From Glebionis coronaria (lineage: Eukaryota > Streptophyta > Magnoliopsida > Asterales > Asteraceae): a DNA stretch of 64,000 nucleotides. The position numbers were made by a program, and so were the translations under genes. The notes below the pieces were generated by a model. It was not told where the DNA came from. It saw only the letters and a list, made by a program, of their open reading frames with translations, and did no database searches. Shown one piece after another: positions 34,562-47,109 of this stretch. The stretch is from assembly GCA_025667525.1 (NCBI GenBank), contig CM046879.1, forward strand, positions 366,004,639 through 366,068,638, read 5' to 3'. Within the stretch, counting starts at the first letter, position 1. The number at the start of each line of letters is the position of its first letter.

Positions 34562-36522
34562 GAACATTGCCATGTCCTCATGCAATATTATATTTCAAGG
34601 CTTAAAAATTTACATTTCCCTCATAATTAATCCACCTTGGCCATATGAGATGCATCTACACTACTCTAAACTAAATGATGCATGATTTTGACTTTTAATA
34701 ATGCAATGAATCAAAATACAATTCTATCTATATCTTTTTGATTTTTCTTGAAATGGTTTTGATGGAAATAACTCATTAAGAATTCAATGACTTGGATTAG
34801 GGCTTGGATACCATGAACATTTATCACCCTCAAGTTTCACTTTCCCCATACCAAGCTAATAAATGGGATCATTGCATTCACAAGTAAAAAGTGCATCAAC
34901 TTATTCATGACAATTAAATGTGGAACCGGTTATTAATTGAGCAAATTGCTTGTGGGCAAATTTGTCATTATTCAAGTGTGAAATATAAGAAGTGTAAAAT
35001 CCAAAAATAAGGAAGCACGGTTTTAATCCTAAGTAATCTTCTCATCCATTACTTGAAAAACCGCTCACAATTAATACAAGTCCGTATTAAGAGTAATAAG
35101 TCATTCGCCTTATGTGTAAAATCCTCATGTCATGCTTTCATAAGTAACTACACACTCGCTAAGGAAAGAAAAATAAAACTCACGCAATAATTTACATCCG
35201 CATCTTTTTGAGATTTTGGATCTTCAACCCCGCAACCCGTCAAGGTAATATTGGATTGGAGCAATCTATTGAATCCCCGCAACCCGTCAAGGTAATATTG
35301 GAACTCAATAGTCACTATAATTAACACCACACTGCCCCTCTTGGGAGTCTTGCATTATTATTTTTTTTCTTTTTCTTTTTTTTTTCTCTAGCCACTCATT
35401 TTTTTTTTCATAAGCCGCTCTTATTTTTCTTTATTCCTCACCAAGAAATTTGCAAAGAAGAAAAGGAAAAACACCCGCTAAATATGGAGCATGACACAAG
35501 TCTAGTACACATAAAACGTGCTAACTTAGAATCTTAAGACGTACTCATATCAACCATAAATGATTAGCCAAAAATGCATAAGAGATTACGAACCAATTAA
35601 AACCGTACTTGATTATTTATTAACAATTATATACAAGCGAAGAAAATAGAGGTCAAGAAGAGAAGGGTTTAACCACAAGTAATTGCCATGAAGTCTATCT
35701 AGCCCTTTTACACTTGCTTCAACTCTATCATTTCCCATTCTCCACAAATTTAAAATTTCAAAGAATGAAATTGGTGGAAGCTTAGCCTAATAGACCAATG
35801 AAGGACTACATGGTTAAGGATACTAGCTAGAGAGTGCTAAAATAAGCAAACTCGGGTTGAGTCAAAATATCCATGGCGGGCCTAATATGTCAAAGAAATC
35901 TAAACTTGTTAAAACCATGTTTTATTATATTTTTCCTTTTTATATATTTTTGATGAAAAACAAAAGAATATATACAATGTAAATGTATAATGCAAATGAA
36001 AAATGATTGATGCAAAAATTATGAATGCATATTTTTGTTGGCCAAAGTAGATCAAAAATTTGAAAAATGTTGAAAATTCATTTTTCCATGTTATCATGCA
36101 AGACAATGACAAGTTCTAGGTAAGGTCACTTCGATAGAAGACCCCCCTACACTTAAGCTAAACATTGTCCTCAATGTTTAAGAGCATGGAAGTGTAAAAA
36201 CTTCCCCTACACTTATGACAATGAATAGACTTTGCTTAACCCAAGTTAAGGAAAGGACTACTATTAGTGAAATCATGTTTAAGCACACGGTGTCAATGAA
36301 AAATCACTAAAGTAACGAAGTGAACCGGATACAAGGGCCTCCTCCATAAGCTCCAAAGCATGAGATGAGTGAGCAACCCTACAAACAAGCATGAAGACAA
36401 AAGAAGGTCTCCCCTACACTTATCTCCAAATCTATGCCTTTATTTCTAACCTACAACGCTCTAAACCTATTTATACGATGCTTGAGTTAATAAGTCTCTA
36501 GCTCGACTCGTCCCTCAATGAA
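34562..36522 (-). other. E6 3' noncoding region
   Basis: About 2 kb with no credible env-like frame. Contains three extra PPT-like 11-mers (36144, 36204, 36411), a duplicated 27-bp segment around CCGCAACCCGTCAAGG (about 35228 and 35275), and long T-runs at 35355-35412. Confidence 0.7.
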
Positions 36523-39500
36523 TTAATTCATGGGGAAAATGGGGACCTCTTGGACCATTTCAACGGAAATGTCCTCCCCAAAGTAGTGTTTAACACGGTG
36601 ACCATTCACTTTAAAATTTGGACCATCGGGTTGGGACAACTCAAGAGTTCCATATGGAAACACTTGAGCAATAGTGAATGGACCGGACCATCTCGACTTA
36701 AGCTTGCCCGCAAAAAGCTTCAATCTTGAGTTAAAGAGGAGAACCGGCTCTCCAACTTTGAACTCACGATTCTTGATCTTAGCATCATGCAATTTCTTAG
36801 TCTTTTCCTTGTATAGCAAAGAATTCTCATAGGCATTGGCTCTCAACTCATCCATCTCATTGATTTGATCTTTCCTATGTGAACCGGCTTGGTTTAAATC
36901 AAAGTTAGCCCACTTGAGAGCCCAAGATGCCTTATGCTCTAACTCAAATGGAAGGTGGCACGCTTTTCCATAGACAAGCCTATAAGGAGTACAACCAATT
37001 GGTGTCTTAAAAGCCGTCCTAAACGCCCACAAAGCATCATCAAGCTTATCCGACCAAGAAGCTCTATGCTCTCCCACCGTTCTCTCTAAAATCCTCTTTA
37101 AACCACGATTTGTGACCTCGGTTTGACCATTTGTTTGAGGGTGATACGCGGTAGAAAGTCTATGATTCACTCCATATTTCTTCATAACTCTCGTGAATTA
37201 ATCATGACAAAAGTGCGTACCACGATCACTTATGATGGCCCGAGGTACACCAAATCTAGCAAACAATTGTTTCAAGAACTTTACAACCACTCTAGCATCA
37301 TTAGTAGGTAAGGCTTTAGCCTCCACCCACTTGGACACATAATCCACCGCCACAAGTATATACTTGTTTCCCTTAGAGGATGGAAAAGGTCCCATGAAAT
37401 CTATTCCCCATACATCAAATATCTCACACTCTTGGATAAAATTTTGTGGCATCTCATCACGTTGTGTAATTTTTCCTTGTCTTTGACAAACATCACAAAA
37501 TTTCACCATCTCTTGAGCATCCTTGTAAATGGAAGGCCAATAGTAACCCGAATCAAAGACTTTCTTGGCGGTGTAGTTAGGCCCAAAATGTCCACCCGTA
37601 GGTCCTTTATGACATGCCTCTAAGATCTTAAATGCCTCGGGCCCATCTACACACCGTCTAATGATTTGGTCCGCACATTGCCTAAAAAGATATGGATCAT
37701 CCCAAAAGTAATACTTAACTTCCTTAAGAAACTTTTTCTTTTGTTGGTAAGTAAGACCCTCAATAAGCACATTGCCCACAAGATAGTTTGCAATATCCGC
37801 AAACCAAGGTGTGGCATCCTCTTGGGAAGAGATAGACATGAGCTCCTCTAGTGGAAAGGATTCATTGATTTCTTGATGTGGGAAATCTCCTTGAAAAGGA
37901 TGCTCAAGTCTATTCAAATGATCCGCCGCTAAATTCTCGGCCCCTTTTTTATCACGAATCTCTATCTTAAACTCTTGAAGCAACAAAACCCATCTCAAAA
38001 GCCTAGGCTTAGCATCTTGTTTTGTCATAAGATACTTGAGAGCGGAATGATCCGTATACACTATGGTCTTGGAAAGCACAAGGTATGGTCTAAACTTCTC
38101 AAAAGCATATACTATAGCAAGCAACTCTTTTTCCGTAGTAGTGTAATGAAGTTGTGCACCGGTCATGGTTTTACTCGCATAGTGTATAGGTTGAAAATGC
38201 TTATTAACTCTTTGTCCTAAGACGGCCCCCACCGCATAATCACTAGCATCACACATAAGCTCAAAAGGTAATTCCCAATTTGGAGAAACCAAAACGGGAG
38301 CCTTTGTCAATTTTTCCTTAAGTGTCTCAAAAGAGTCTAAACAAGCTTGATCAAAAATGAAAGGAGCCTCTTTCTCCAAGAGATGAGTCATCGGTCTAGC
38401 TATCTTAGAGAAATCTTGTATAAAGCGCCTATAAAATCCCGCATGACCTAAGAAACTCCTCACACCTTTAACCGAGGTGGGTGGGGGAAGCTTAGCAATC
38501 ACATCAATTTTAGCTCGATCAACTTCTAATCCCTTATTGGATATCTTGTGTCCTAAAACAATCCCCTCTTTCACCATAAAGTGACATTTCTCCCAATTAA
38601 GCACCAAACGTGTTTCCTCACAACGCTTAAGCATTCTCTCAAGATTGATGAGACAAGAGCTAAAGGAGTTCCCAAATACGGAAAAATCATCCATAAAAAC
38701 CTCCATGGTTTGCTCTATCATGTCATGGAAAATCGCCATCATGCACCTTTGAAACGTCCCCGGTGCATTACATAGGCCAAAAGGCATCCTCTTGTAAGCA
38801 AATGTACCGTAGGGACAAGTGAATGTGGTCTTTTCTTGATCCTTAGGGTCAATGGGTATTTGAAAATAACCCGAAAAGCCATCAAGAAAACAATAGTACT
38901 CATTTCCCGCTAAGCGTTCAAGCATTTGATCCATAAAGGGAATCGGGAAATGGTCTTTCCTAGTTGCCTCATTGAGTTTTCTATAATCAATGCAAACTCT
39001 CCAACCGGTTACAAGTCTCGTGGGAATAAGCTCATTGTTCTCATTAGGCACCACGGTGATTCCACCCTTCTTTGGAACACAATGAACCGGGCTAACCCAT
39101 GGAGAGTCGGAAATGGGGTAAATCATACCCGCATCTAAGAGTTTAATCACTTCCTTCTTAATAACCTCATGAATTTTTGGGTTAACTCTCCTTTGGTTTT
39201 GAATGGCGGGTTTATAATCATCCTCCATAAGGATTTTGTGAGTACAAAAATGTGGATCAATTCCCCTTATGTCGGATATTTTCCATGCTAAAGCTTTCTT
39301 ATGTTTCTTAAGGACTTCAATAAGTTGCTCCTTCTCATCCTCTTTCAATTCCTTAGCAATAATCACCGGTAATTGGTCTTTTCCTTCTAAGAAAGCATAT
39401 TCTAAGTGGGATGGAAGTTCCTTAAGTTCAATGGGAGGTGGACTCTCTATGGAAGGTTTTACTATGGAAGGTTCCTCAATGGTAATCTCTTGTGGAATAG

Positions 39501-42264
39501 GAGAAGGAATAGGGTCCTCATTGAGCAACTTTTGGATTGTAAGAATATCTTCTTCCCAATTAATGGGAGAATCATCATCACCAAGAAAGTTGGGCTCAAA
39601 TTCCTCCAAGAGGAAATCACTCTCTCCAAAAGGTGTTAAGGAGGGAGCAATTGAGGCCACGGTTTCAACATGTGGAATCTCATCACTAGCATTCTTACAA
39701 GCATCATGAAAGTGTTCATTACACACTTCATCTAGTACATCCACAATGTTAATAGTCTCACAAGGTCTAGACTCCTTAACTTCTTTCCTATCACAAACTT
39801 TCCCTAACTTAAACACCACTTTCTCATCCTCTACTCTCATAATTAATTCTCCTTCCGCCACATCTATCAAGGTACGACCCGTTCTCAAAAACGGTCTACC
39901 TACAATCAAAGGCACTCTAGGATCCATGTCATAATCGACCACTACAAAGTCGGCCGGAAAAGTAAACTTATCCACACCTACAAACACATCTTCCGCTATA
40001 CCTACGGGGTGAGCTATGGTTCGGTTGGCTAGTTCAAGAGTCATCCTAGTGGGAGTGAGCTCGGGAAGAGATAGTTGTTTCCAAACCGATAAAGGCATGA
40101 GATTTATGCTTGCCCCTAAATCCGCCAAAGCCATGCAATTTTCAACACCGGGAAAATTACAAGGTATCAAGAAGCGCCCCGGATCTCCAAGTTTTGTTGG
40201 TAAGGTTTTAAGTAACACCGCGGAACAATTTTCATTAAGTGATGTGTTGGGCAAATCAACCAATTTTTCTTTGTTTGAGAGCAAATCCTTGAACATCTTA
40301 GCAAACTTAGGCATATAAGCAAGAGCTTCCGCAAAGGATATGTTGATATTGAGTTGCTTGAACATCCTTAAGAAATTGGAGACTTGTATGTCATCTTTGT
40401 TCTTTAACTTGTCCTTTTTCAACCTTGAAGGGTATGGAAGAGTGGGTTTTGGTGTAGGTGGAATAGGTGTTGTGGTGGAAGATTTGTCTTTGTTAGCCTC
40501 TTCATTGGGAAGTGTGGATGGTAAAGGAGAAGTATGAGGTGGTTGAGAAGGTGTGTTTGAGTGAATAGGAGCCCTTTGAGGAAGTGGAGTAGAAGTAGAA
40601 GGCGTATCACAAGTAGGAGCACAAGTGGGTTGAACAATAGTGGGTTTAGGAGGTGAAGGATCCTTTGTTGTTGTACCACTCCTTGTTGTAATAGCGTTAA
40701 CATTGGCCCTAGGGTTTGTTTGTGTGTTAGAAGTTAAAGCCCCTTGTGGTCTTTGAGTTACCGCCACTAAAACCCTATTGATTTGTTCCTCCATTGTACG
40801 TTTCACTTGGTCATTCATTCTCTTCTCAATTTCACGCATTTTCTTGTCAACATACTCTTGAGTCTCTTGCATCCCATATCCTTGAGTTTGATTTTGAGGG
40901 TAAGCTTGATTTGGTATTGGAGCATATGCTTGATTGGGAATGAATGGAAGTGGTTGATTAAATCCTTGTTGTGGTGGATAAAAGGTATTAGCTTGAGGTT
41001 GAAATTGATTGGGTGCCTTGTAATTATTTCCTTGGTATGGTTGTCTTTGCCCTTGATTCCTTGCTAAAATTTGAGGAGGATTTTGTGGAATTTGGGTGGG
41101 TGGTTGGGGTGGGAAGCCGGGTGGAGTAAGGTAATTTTGGGATTTGTAAGAAAGGTTATTTGGATTGATGTTAGGCTTGAAGTGTTCACGGTGTTCCTCT
41201 TGATAAGCATAGCATTCCCCTTGATAACCTTGCACCTTGTCACATTGTTCATAAGAATGGGGGCCTCCACAAGTAACACAAGAAATGGTGATGGCATTCA
41301 CATTGTTTGAGGAATTGTTCAATGACAAGTTCTTAAAAGTTTGAAGCATTTCTTGTTGTACTTGCAAATTCCTCTCACTTTCTCTATCCATCCTTTGAAA
41401 AATGGCTTCTTGAAACTTGAGGAGTTGGTTGTCACAAGGGATTTGAGAAGTGTTTTGGATAACATGAACTCTTTCTTCAAATGGATTGTTTGTTTGAACC
41501 ATTGCCTTAGTCTCAATAATGTTCAAAGCCTCATGGTATGTTTTAAAAAGAATACTCCCTCCCGCGGAAGCATTTAGTGAATCTTGGTGGTGAGGTTTAA
41601 GGCCATTATAGAAGGTATTGATTTGGCTTAGATCATCCATTCCATGGTTAGGGCATCGCCTCAATAACTCACTATACTCTTCCCAAGCATCACCAAAGGA
41701 TTGACTAGGTTTTTGTGTAAAGCCCATAATCAAATTCCTCAAAACCATAGTCTTTTGTGGAGGAAAGAATTTGTTCAAAAACTTAGTGGTAAAATCATCC
41801 CATGTGGTGATACTATCGGGTGGTTGGGTGTCTAACCAATGCTTAGCACTCCCATCTAAGGAAAATGACATTAACATCAATCTAATGACCTCAGGTGGAA
41901 CCCCATTATGCTTAATGGTATTGCAAAGTGAAAGGAATCTCTTAAGGTGAGCATGGGGATCCTCATTTTGTTTTCCAAAGAAAGGTGATGAAGAAACCAT
42001 ATTGATCATAGATGTATGTAGCTCAAATGTGTTAGCGGGAAAGTCGGGAATCTTAATGGCACTAACATATCCATGAATGTTGGATTGCATACGTTCATAC
42101 AAAGTACGATTATCAATAGCCATGGCTTCTTGTGGTGGTGACAAAGCACGATTCTCGTGATCGGCTTGGTGGACGGTGGTGGTCTTACTCTTTCTCTTTT
42201 TCTTCCTTTTCGGAGGAAGAGGTTGTACACCAATCGGTATTTGTGCACGCCCGCGAGTGAGCAT
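36523..42264 (-). pseudogene. E6 gag-pol polyprotein, single nonsense codon
   Basis: ATG at 42262-42264 opens [20 protein letters not shown]; one frame of 1914 codons ends at 36523, broken only by TAA at 37198-37200 where CAA (Gln) fits. Domains: gag ([20 protein letters not shown] near 41800), a CX2CX3HX4C knuckle [13 protein letters not shown] near 41250, Gln/Pro-rich linker, protease [17 protein letters not shown] near 40110 (DLG active site, usual in this group), long acidic linker, reverse transcriptase ([20 protein letters not shown] near 38970; [13 protein letters not shown] near 38690), RNase H ([15 protein letters not shown] near 38240), integrase ([17 protein letters not shown] near 37580; [11 protein letters not shown] near 37480; [14 protein letters not shown] near 37390; ISDRGTHFC near 37210; then YHPQTNGQTEVTNRG near 37130 after the stop). 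All catalytic residues looked for are present. The nonsense falls between the second and third integrase active-site residues, so full integrase cannot be made. Confidence 0.95.
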
Positions 42265-43024
42265 GCAACTCAATACGAGGAATGAGAGAGAAGCTCTCGT
42301 GTGACTTTGAAGAGAAATGGATTATCCTCTTCGAGTTTCAATATTAAATATCCACAAGAAAATAACAATATATGTATTACTACTTTGGGTGCAAGACCCT
42401 CAATGAAGCCTTCCTTCTTAGAATACTCCCAAGTGAACGGGGGGTTAGGTGGCGCGAAGCACTTAAGTACCTATTGACCCTTAGATGGCATTTTATAGCA
42501 CATCGCCTTTCTATTCACTTAAATGTTCGTATTCTTCGAATTGTTGCTTATTGAGAGTATTTATCTATTCTTGCTTTATTTTGTTTGATCGATACGCGTG
42601 TCAAGGACCGGAACGCCCCTCAACACGGTGTATTGCCTCGGCAATACTTATGGAAGATATGTAGATTGATTGTTCTTATACGTATACGTATTTACTTATA
42701 ATAATATATGGAAAATATTTTTGTATTTATGAGTTTTTTAAAAGAAAATACTATATGTACATAAAAACCGAGAGAATCCAATAATATATATTTTTGGGTG
42801 CAATCTCTTAGGAAAAAGATTGCTTTTTGGATTTTTTAATTTTTTTTGGTCAATTCTTTAGGAAAAGAATTGTTTTGTTAATTTTTAAGTTTTTATATAT
42901 TTTTATATTTTTGATTTTTTATTTGTTTTTGATTTATGATACGTAAAAATAACGTTCACCAAATGAACGGATCCCAAAAGCCAATGAAAACCGTCAATCG
43001 ATAGTCTCTCGTGTAGTCAAAGAA
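42265..43024 (-). other. E6 5' leader
   Basis: About 760 bp of T/A-rich noncoding sequence between PBS and gag. I see no credible gene in it. Confidence 0.6.
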
Positions 43025-43039
43025 CCGGCAGCGGCGCCA
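43025..43039 (-). other. E6 primer binding site (TGGCGCC type)
   Basis: Element-sense TGGCGCCGCTGCCGG, two bases after the LTR. Athila/Tat-type elements typically use a TGGCGCCGTTGCCGGGG-like site; this one has a C for the T and diverges at its end. Confidence 0.9.
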
Positions 43040-43041
43040 TT

Positions 43042-46000
43042 TGAAATGTAATATAATGCAAGTTCGTTTTCTCAGTTCTTAACCAATAGAAAGTCCAATC
43101 AATATCAGATTTATTATTTTTCTTGGTTGTTCAAGCTTGCTTGGTAATCTATTGCTAATTCAAACAACACTATTTAAAAATGAAAAATATTAAACTACTT
43201 ATATGTAAAACAGATTGCAATTACCACGTTTTTATTCAAGTAAAGTCTAAAATGCAAAATATAAAACTAAAAGGACTGAAAATGTAATTTCTATGAAAGT
43301 AAAATGCTCAAAATGTAAATTCTAAAACTATAGGGACTAAGAATGCAAAACAGTAAACTATGAGGATTAACAATGCAAAATCTATAACTAACTAACTAAA
43401 AATGTAACAAACCAACAAGTTCCTAACTGAATTCTAACAAATTCCAAAGTCCAGGGACTTAATCTATGCAAACCCTAATTTCTAGAAAGATTAGCCAAAG
43501 ATTAAACACTTATAGAAAAGAAAGGACTAAAATGCAATATTTGAAAGTTTTTAACTAAAAACGGGTTACAAGAAACAATAAGCTCGTTTGAGCTTATTAC
43601 TCAACTAAAATCAGTGAAACAACTTGCAAAACTCTTAAAATCCAATTTAAGCTATGTGTGTCTGAGGAATCTTGCTAAAAGTCAGAAATAAGCAAATGAG
43701 TGCTTATTGATAAGCACACAATAAGCTCTAGCTTAAACCAAACAGTCACAACTAGCTTTTTGTAATGAAACTGATTAAGCTAATGATTTAAAGAACGGGA
43801 AATCAAACTAGAAACATTTTCATCCAGTAATAAGCTAGAAATCTGAAAATAAGCTCAAAAGAGCTTATGTTGACCAAGTTTGACCAGATTTTTGGAAAAA
43901 GCTCAAATCTTCAAAAATCAATATTCAGCACTAACTAACTTGATTGGTGAAAGAAAATCACAACTTTTGTGAAGTGGATTAAGAGAACTAAGAAAACAGT
44001 CACCACTTTATATCAGAGAATGAGAAATGCTCAGACCTTGACCAAAAAGCTTATTACCAGCTTAATTCCTAGAACTGTAGAATTTCCTCTTAGAATCTGA
44101 AAGTTTATGATATAAGCTAAGTTTGGAAACAAGTTTGAGGAAATTTCATCCAAGAATGAGTGAGAATTAAGCAACTGAAAATGGTAAGTTTTTCAAACCA
44201 AAGCTGATATAAAGGCTACCCAAACAATTTTAATGCCATTTGCCTGATTGACTTATTGATTGACTTGTAAAAGGTATAATTCCACTTGTTATCAACTAAG
44301 AACTGATTATGAACTCTAAAACTCCAATTCTACAAACTTGAAATCTACTTAAGATCTATTCCCAAACACACCTTTAACTGCTATGATCAAAATTTAACAA
44401 AGGCTTATAAAGTTCTGACTTAAGCTGATTCAAAGGCTATAACAGACTAGTTTTAATGGACTAAATGAAATGTATAAAAGCTGTAAACAAACAATAACCA
44501 AGGCTAGAACTCAATTTAGCTATTAAGCTAAAAAGTGACTGAAATGATGCTAATAACTAGAACAAAATCCAAATCCAAAACACAAGTATGCAAGATTAAT
44601 GCTACAAACACACTAAGATCAATCAACCTTCAACTACAAGCAATTATATCATAAAGCCATCAAGATTAACTAGGAAAATGAGCATGGCAGTTTACTGTTT
44701 AGAGGAACAAAAACAAGAACTTTGAAACCTAATGAAGATATCCTTTGGGAAGAAGAGGAGCGCTGAGCTCTCTTGCCCTAGTGATAACCACCACCTTATC
44801 ACTAAGGAACACTTAATCAACAAACAAATCAGCTACAATCATCTATAATCATCATTCTGCTACAAATCTTCAAATGAACAATAGTATGGACTGAATTCTG
44901 ATCAAACAGCTACAAGACTTCACCAATGTCAGTTATGATCAATGTATGATCATAACAAACATCAAACAGCAACAATAAGATCTCTCAATAGCAGGAAAGG
45001 AACTGGAATGATAAGAACACTTTTGGCGGGAAAAAGGTAATTTGAATTTTATTGAATGAATTCAGTTACAAAAGTTGTTACAAGCTACCAACTAACTAAC
45101 TAACTCAAGAGTTTGTCAGACTCTTGAGTAGTTAGGGGAAAAATGAGGGAAAAAGGAAAGGGAAAATTGAACTAGGTGTTTTACAAAATTAAGCTACGCT
45201 TGAAAATGAAGTACAAGCTATCTATTTATAGGCATGAGAGGAGAATTAGTTGGGGTTGGTGACGTGTCAGGGCCAATCCCAGCTTGCCACGTGGAGTAAT
45301 CTGCATAACTGCTTTTTGAAGGTGATGAACAAATTTGGGTGTTTTTGATTTACTGGATGATTTGTTAATTGGATTGCACCATTGAATTCGTCTCTTCAAA
45401 TCGAGCAATATTGATGTTGAAGTCGTGTCATGAAATGGCCTCTATCAAAAACCCGATCCTGGAAATTTTTACTTTGAAGAAGAAAACACGTGGCGCCTTC
45501 TTATTGGTTTAAAATATTGCACACGGATCACAACTGTTTAAGATATTGTAATAAATGTGGCGGCAGTAGTGGGTAATTAATGCTTGATCCATGTGAGGTG
45601 TTTCCTCTCTTCCCATTGGCTGAAATCTTTCCACTTGGATTAAACTTTCATAACTTTCCAAACTTGGCAAAACAAACCCCTTGACTTGGCAGATTGCTGT
45701 TTTAAGCTAGGATCTTCATTTCTTTGACATTTTTGGTCCTTTAACTTCCATAACTTGTACAAAATGGTCCTTTGACTGAGTTGACTTGATAGTTGACCAG
45801 GTTTGACTTGAATCTTGACTTTTCATTATTTCACTTTTAGTCCTTCAACTTTCATAATTTGTCAAGATAGGTCCTTGAACTTCAAAGTCTTGTCACTTTT
45901 GATCCTCTTTTGTCTTTTTCATCCATTTGAGCTTGATTTTTCCTTATTTGCTTGAAAATGTATCTTCTTACCTACACAAGTGCACACAAACACAAACATA

Positions 46001-46094
46001 CCACATAATACTGTTTTTGCCAAATAATTTGGTATTTTGCTTCATGTTTTAGGGTTATTTGTTGATAAAAGGATATGAGTTTAAGCTCATATCA
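43042..46094 (-). repeat. E6 5' LTR (3053 bp)
   Basis: Same ends and length. Keeps an intact sense TATA box CCTATAAATAG at about 45223-45232. Begins in sense with TGATATGAG, the first arm of an 8-bp hairpin (GATATGAG/CTCATATC). Confidence 0.96.
45223..45230 (-). promoter_or_regulatory. TATA box of the E6 5' LTR
   Basis: Sense sequence CCTATAAATAGATAG, a strong plant TATA match about 865 bp into the LTR. The equivalent in the 3' LTR has T-to-A in the core. Confidence 0.65.
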
Positions 46095-47109
46095 TGTACA
46101 CTGCTGTAGATACTGCTTCTGCCCATAAAAACAATGGAGCCTTTGCGTAAATTAACATCGTTCGAGCAGCTTCCATAAGTGTGCGATTTCGCCTTTCAAC
46201 GACACCGTTTTGTTGTGGAGTGCGTGCAACTGATGTTTCATGAGATATGCCAACTTCTTCATAATAATCACGCAAGATTTGATTCACAAATTCGGTTCCA
46301 TTATCTGTACAAATGCGTCGGACAGTAGTGTTAAGACGCACTTGAATCATCTTGAGAATTCCGATGATGAATTTAGGTGCCTCATTTTTTGCTTTAAGAA
46401 ATTTCACCCATGTAAACCGAGAGTAATCATCGACAATGACGAGGATGTACTTTTTGCCACTAAGACTTTCAACACGTAGTGGCTCACAAAGATCCATATG
46501 CAACATATAAAGTTTCTCTTGGTTGGTGTCTTCAGTCTTGGGTTTGTTAGACTTCTTAGTGCTTTTCCCTATTGTACACGTGGAACACAAATGATCCTTG
46601 TGAAATGATAGTTTAGGAAGACCACAAACAAGTTCGTTTTTCGCCAAGTGATTAATAGCGTCAAAGTTAAGATGAGATAACCGTCGATGCCATAACCATG
46701 ACTTAGTCTTCGATGCTTTGGAGAGAAGACATACGGGAGAAGCGGCCATCATGTCTTGTAGAGACAAAGTATACAAATTATTCCCTCGAGTACCTTTCAA
46801 TAAATAAACCCCTTCCAAATTACAAATGAAGCAGGTATGCTCTCGAAAAGCAACTTCTAGGTTTGCATCACAAAATTGTCCCACAGAAAATAAGTTGTGA
46901 CCAAGACATTCCACGTAATACACTCTTAAAATTATAACATTCCCAATATGATATTCACCGTAACCCATTATCTTTGCAATATGATCATTTCCAAATCGAA
47001 CCGTACCAAGAAACTTGCTGACGAAATTTCTGAGCTGAGAGCGATCTCCGGTCATATGCTTGGAGCAACCAGAGTCCCAATACCAGAGAACAATTTGGAC
47101 CACCTGTTT
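46095..47109 (-). pseudogene. E4 protease and integrase N-terminal part
   Basis: The frame is open from 47109 (after a stop at 47110-47112) to the E6 insertion at 46094. Protease active site WDSGCSKHMTG near 47060; pre-integrase zinc region LWHRRLSHLNF near 46695 and LCSTCTIGKS near 46575; integrase core HMDLCEPLRVE near 46490, CTDNGTEFVN near 46310 and PQQNGVVERRNRTLMEAART near 46190 (D, D, E present). It overlaps the end of the gag/spacer frame by about 58 bp in the -1 register. The last codons VSTAVY join to the downstream part at 31488 across E6. Confidence 0.93.

Larger units (their letters stand above)
31494..46094 (-). mobile_element. E6: Athila/Tat-like Ty3/gypsy element, young and nearly intact
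   Basis: Two 3053-bp LTRs (31494-34546 and 43042-46094) bound a 14.6-kb element. Flanks TGTAT (31489-31493) and TGTAC (46095-46099) are a 5-bp TSD with one change; the interrupted E4 integrase frame rejoins across it. PBS 43025-43039 and PPT 34547-34561 give minus orientation. One long gag-pol frame is broken by a single nonsense codon. About nine LTR differences by eye (0.3 %). No env-like ORF is visible in the 2-kb 3' region. TGGCGCC-type PBS and the ADLGAS protease motif fit the Athila/Tat group. Confidence 0.96.

Noticed and set aside
34562..36522. env-like ORF of an Athila element
   Set aside because: No long frame, signal peptide or membrane segment in this stretch.
39269..41577. Plus-strand frames opposite E6 gag-pol
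   Set aside because: Antisense shadows of a well-supported polyprotein.
47052..47109. Programmed -1 frameshift with a slippery site
   Set aside because: No canonical in-frame heptamer found; kept only as an open question.
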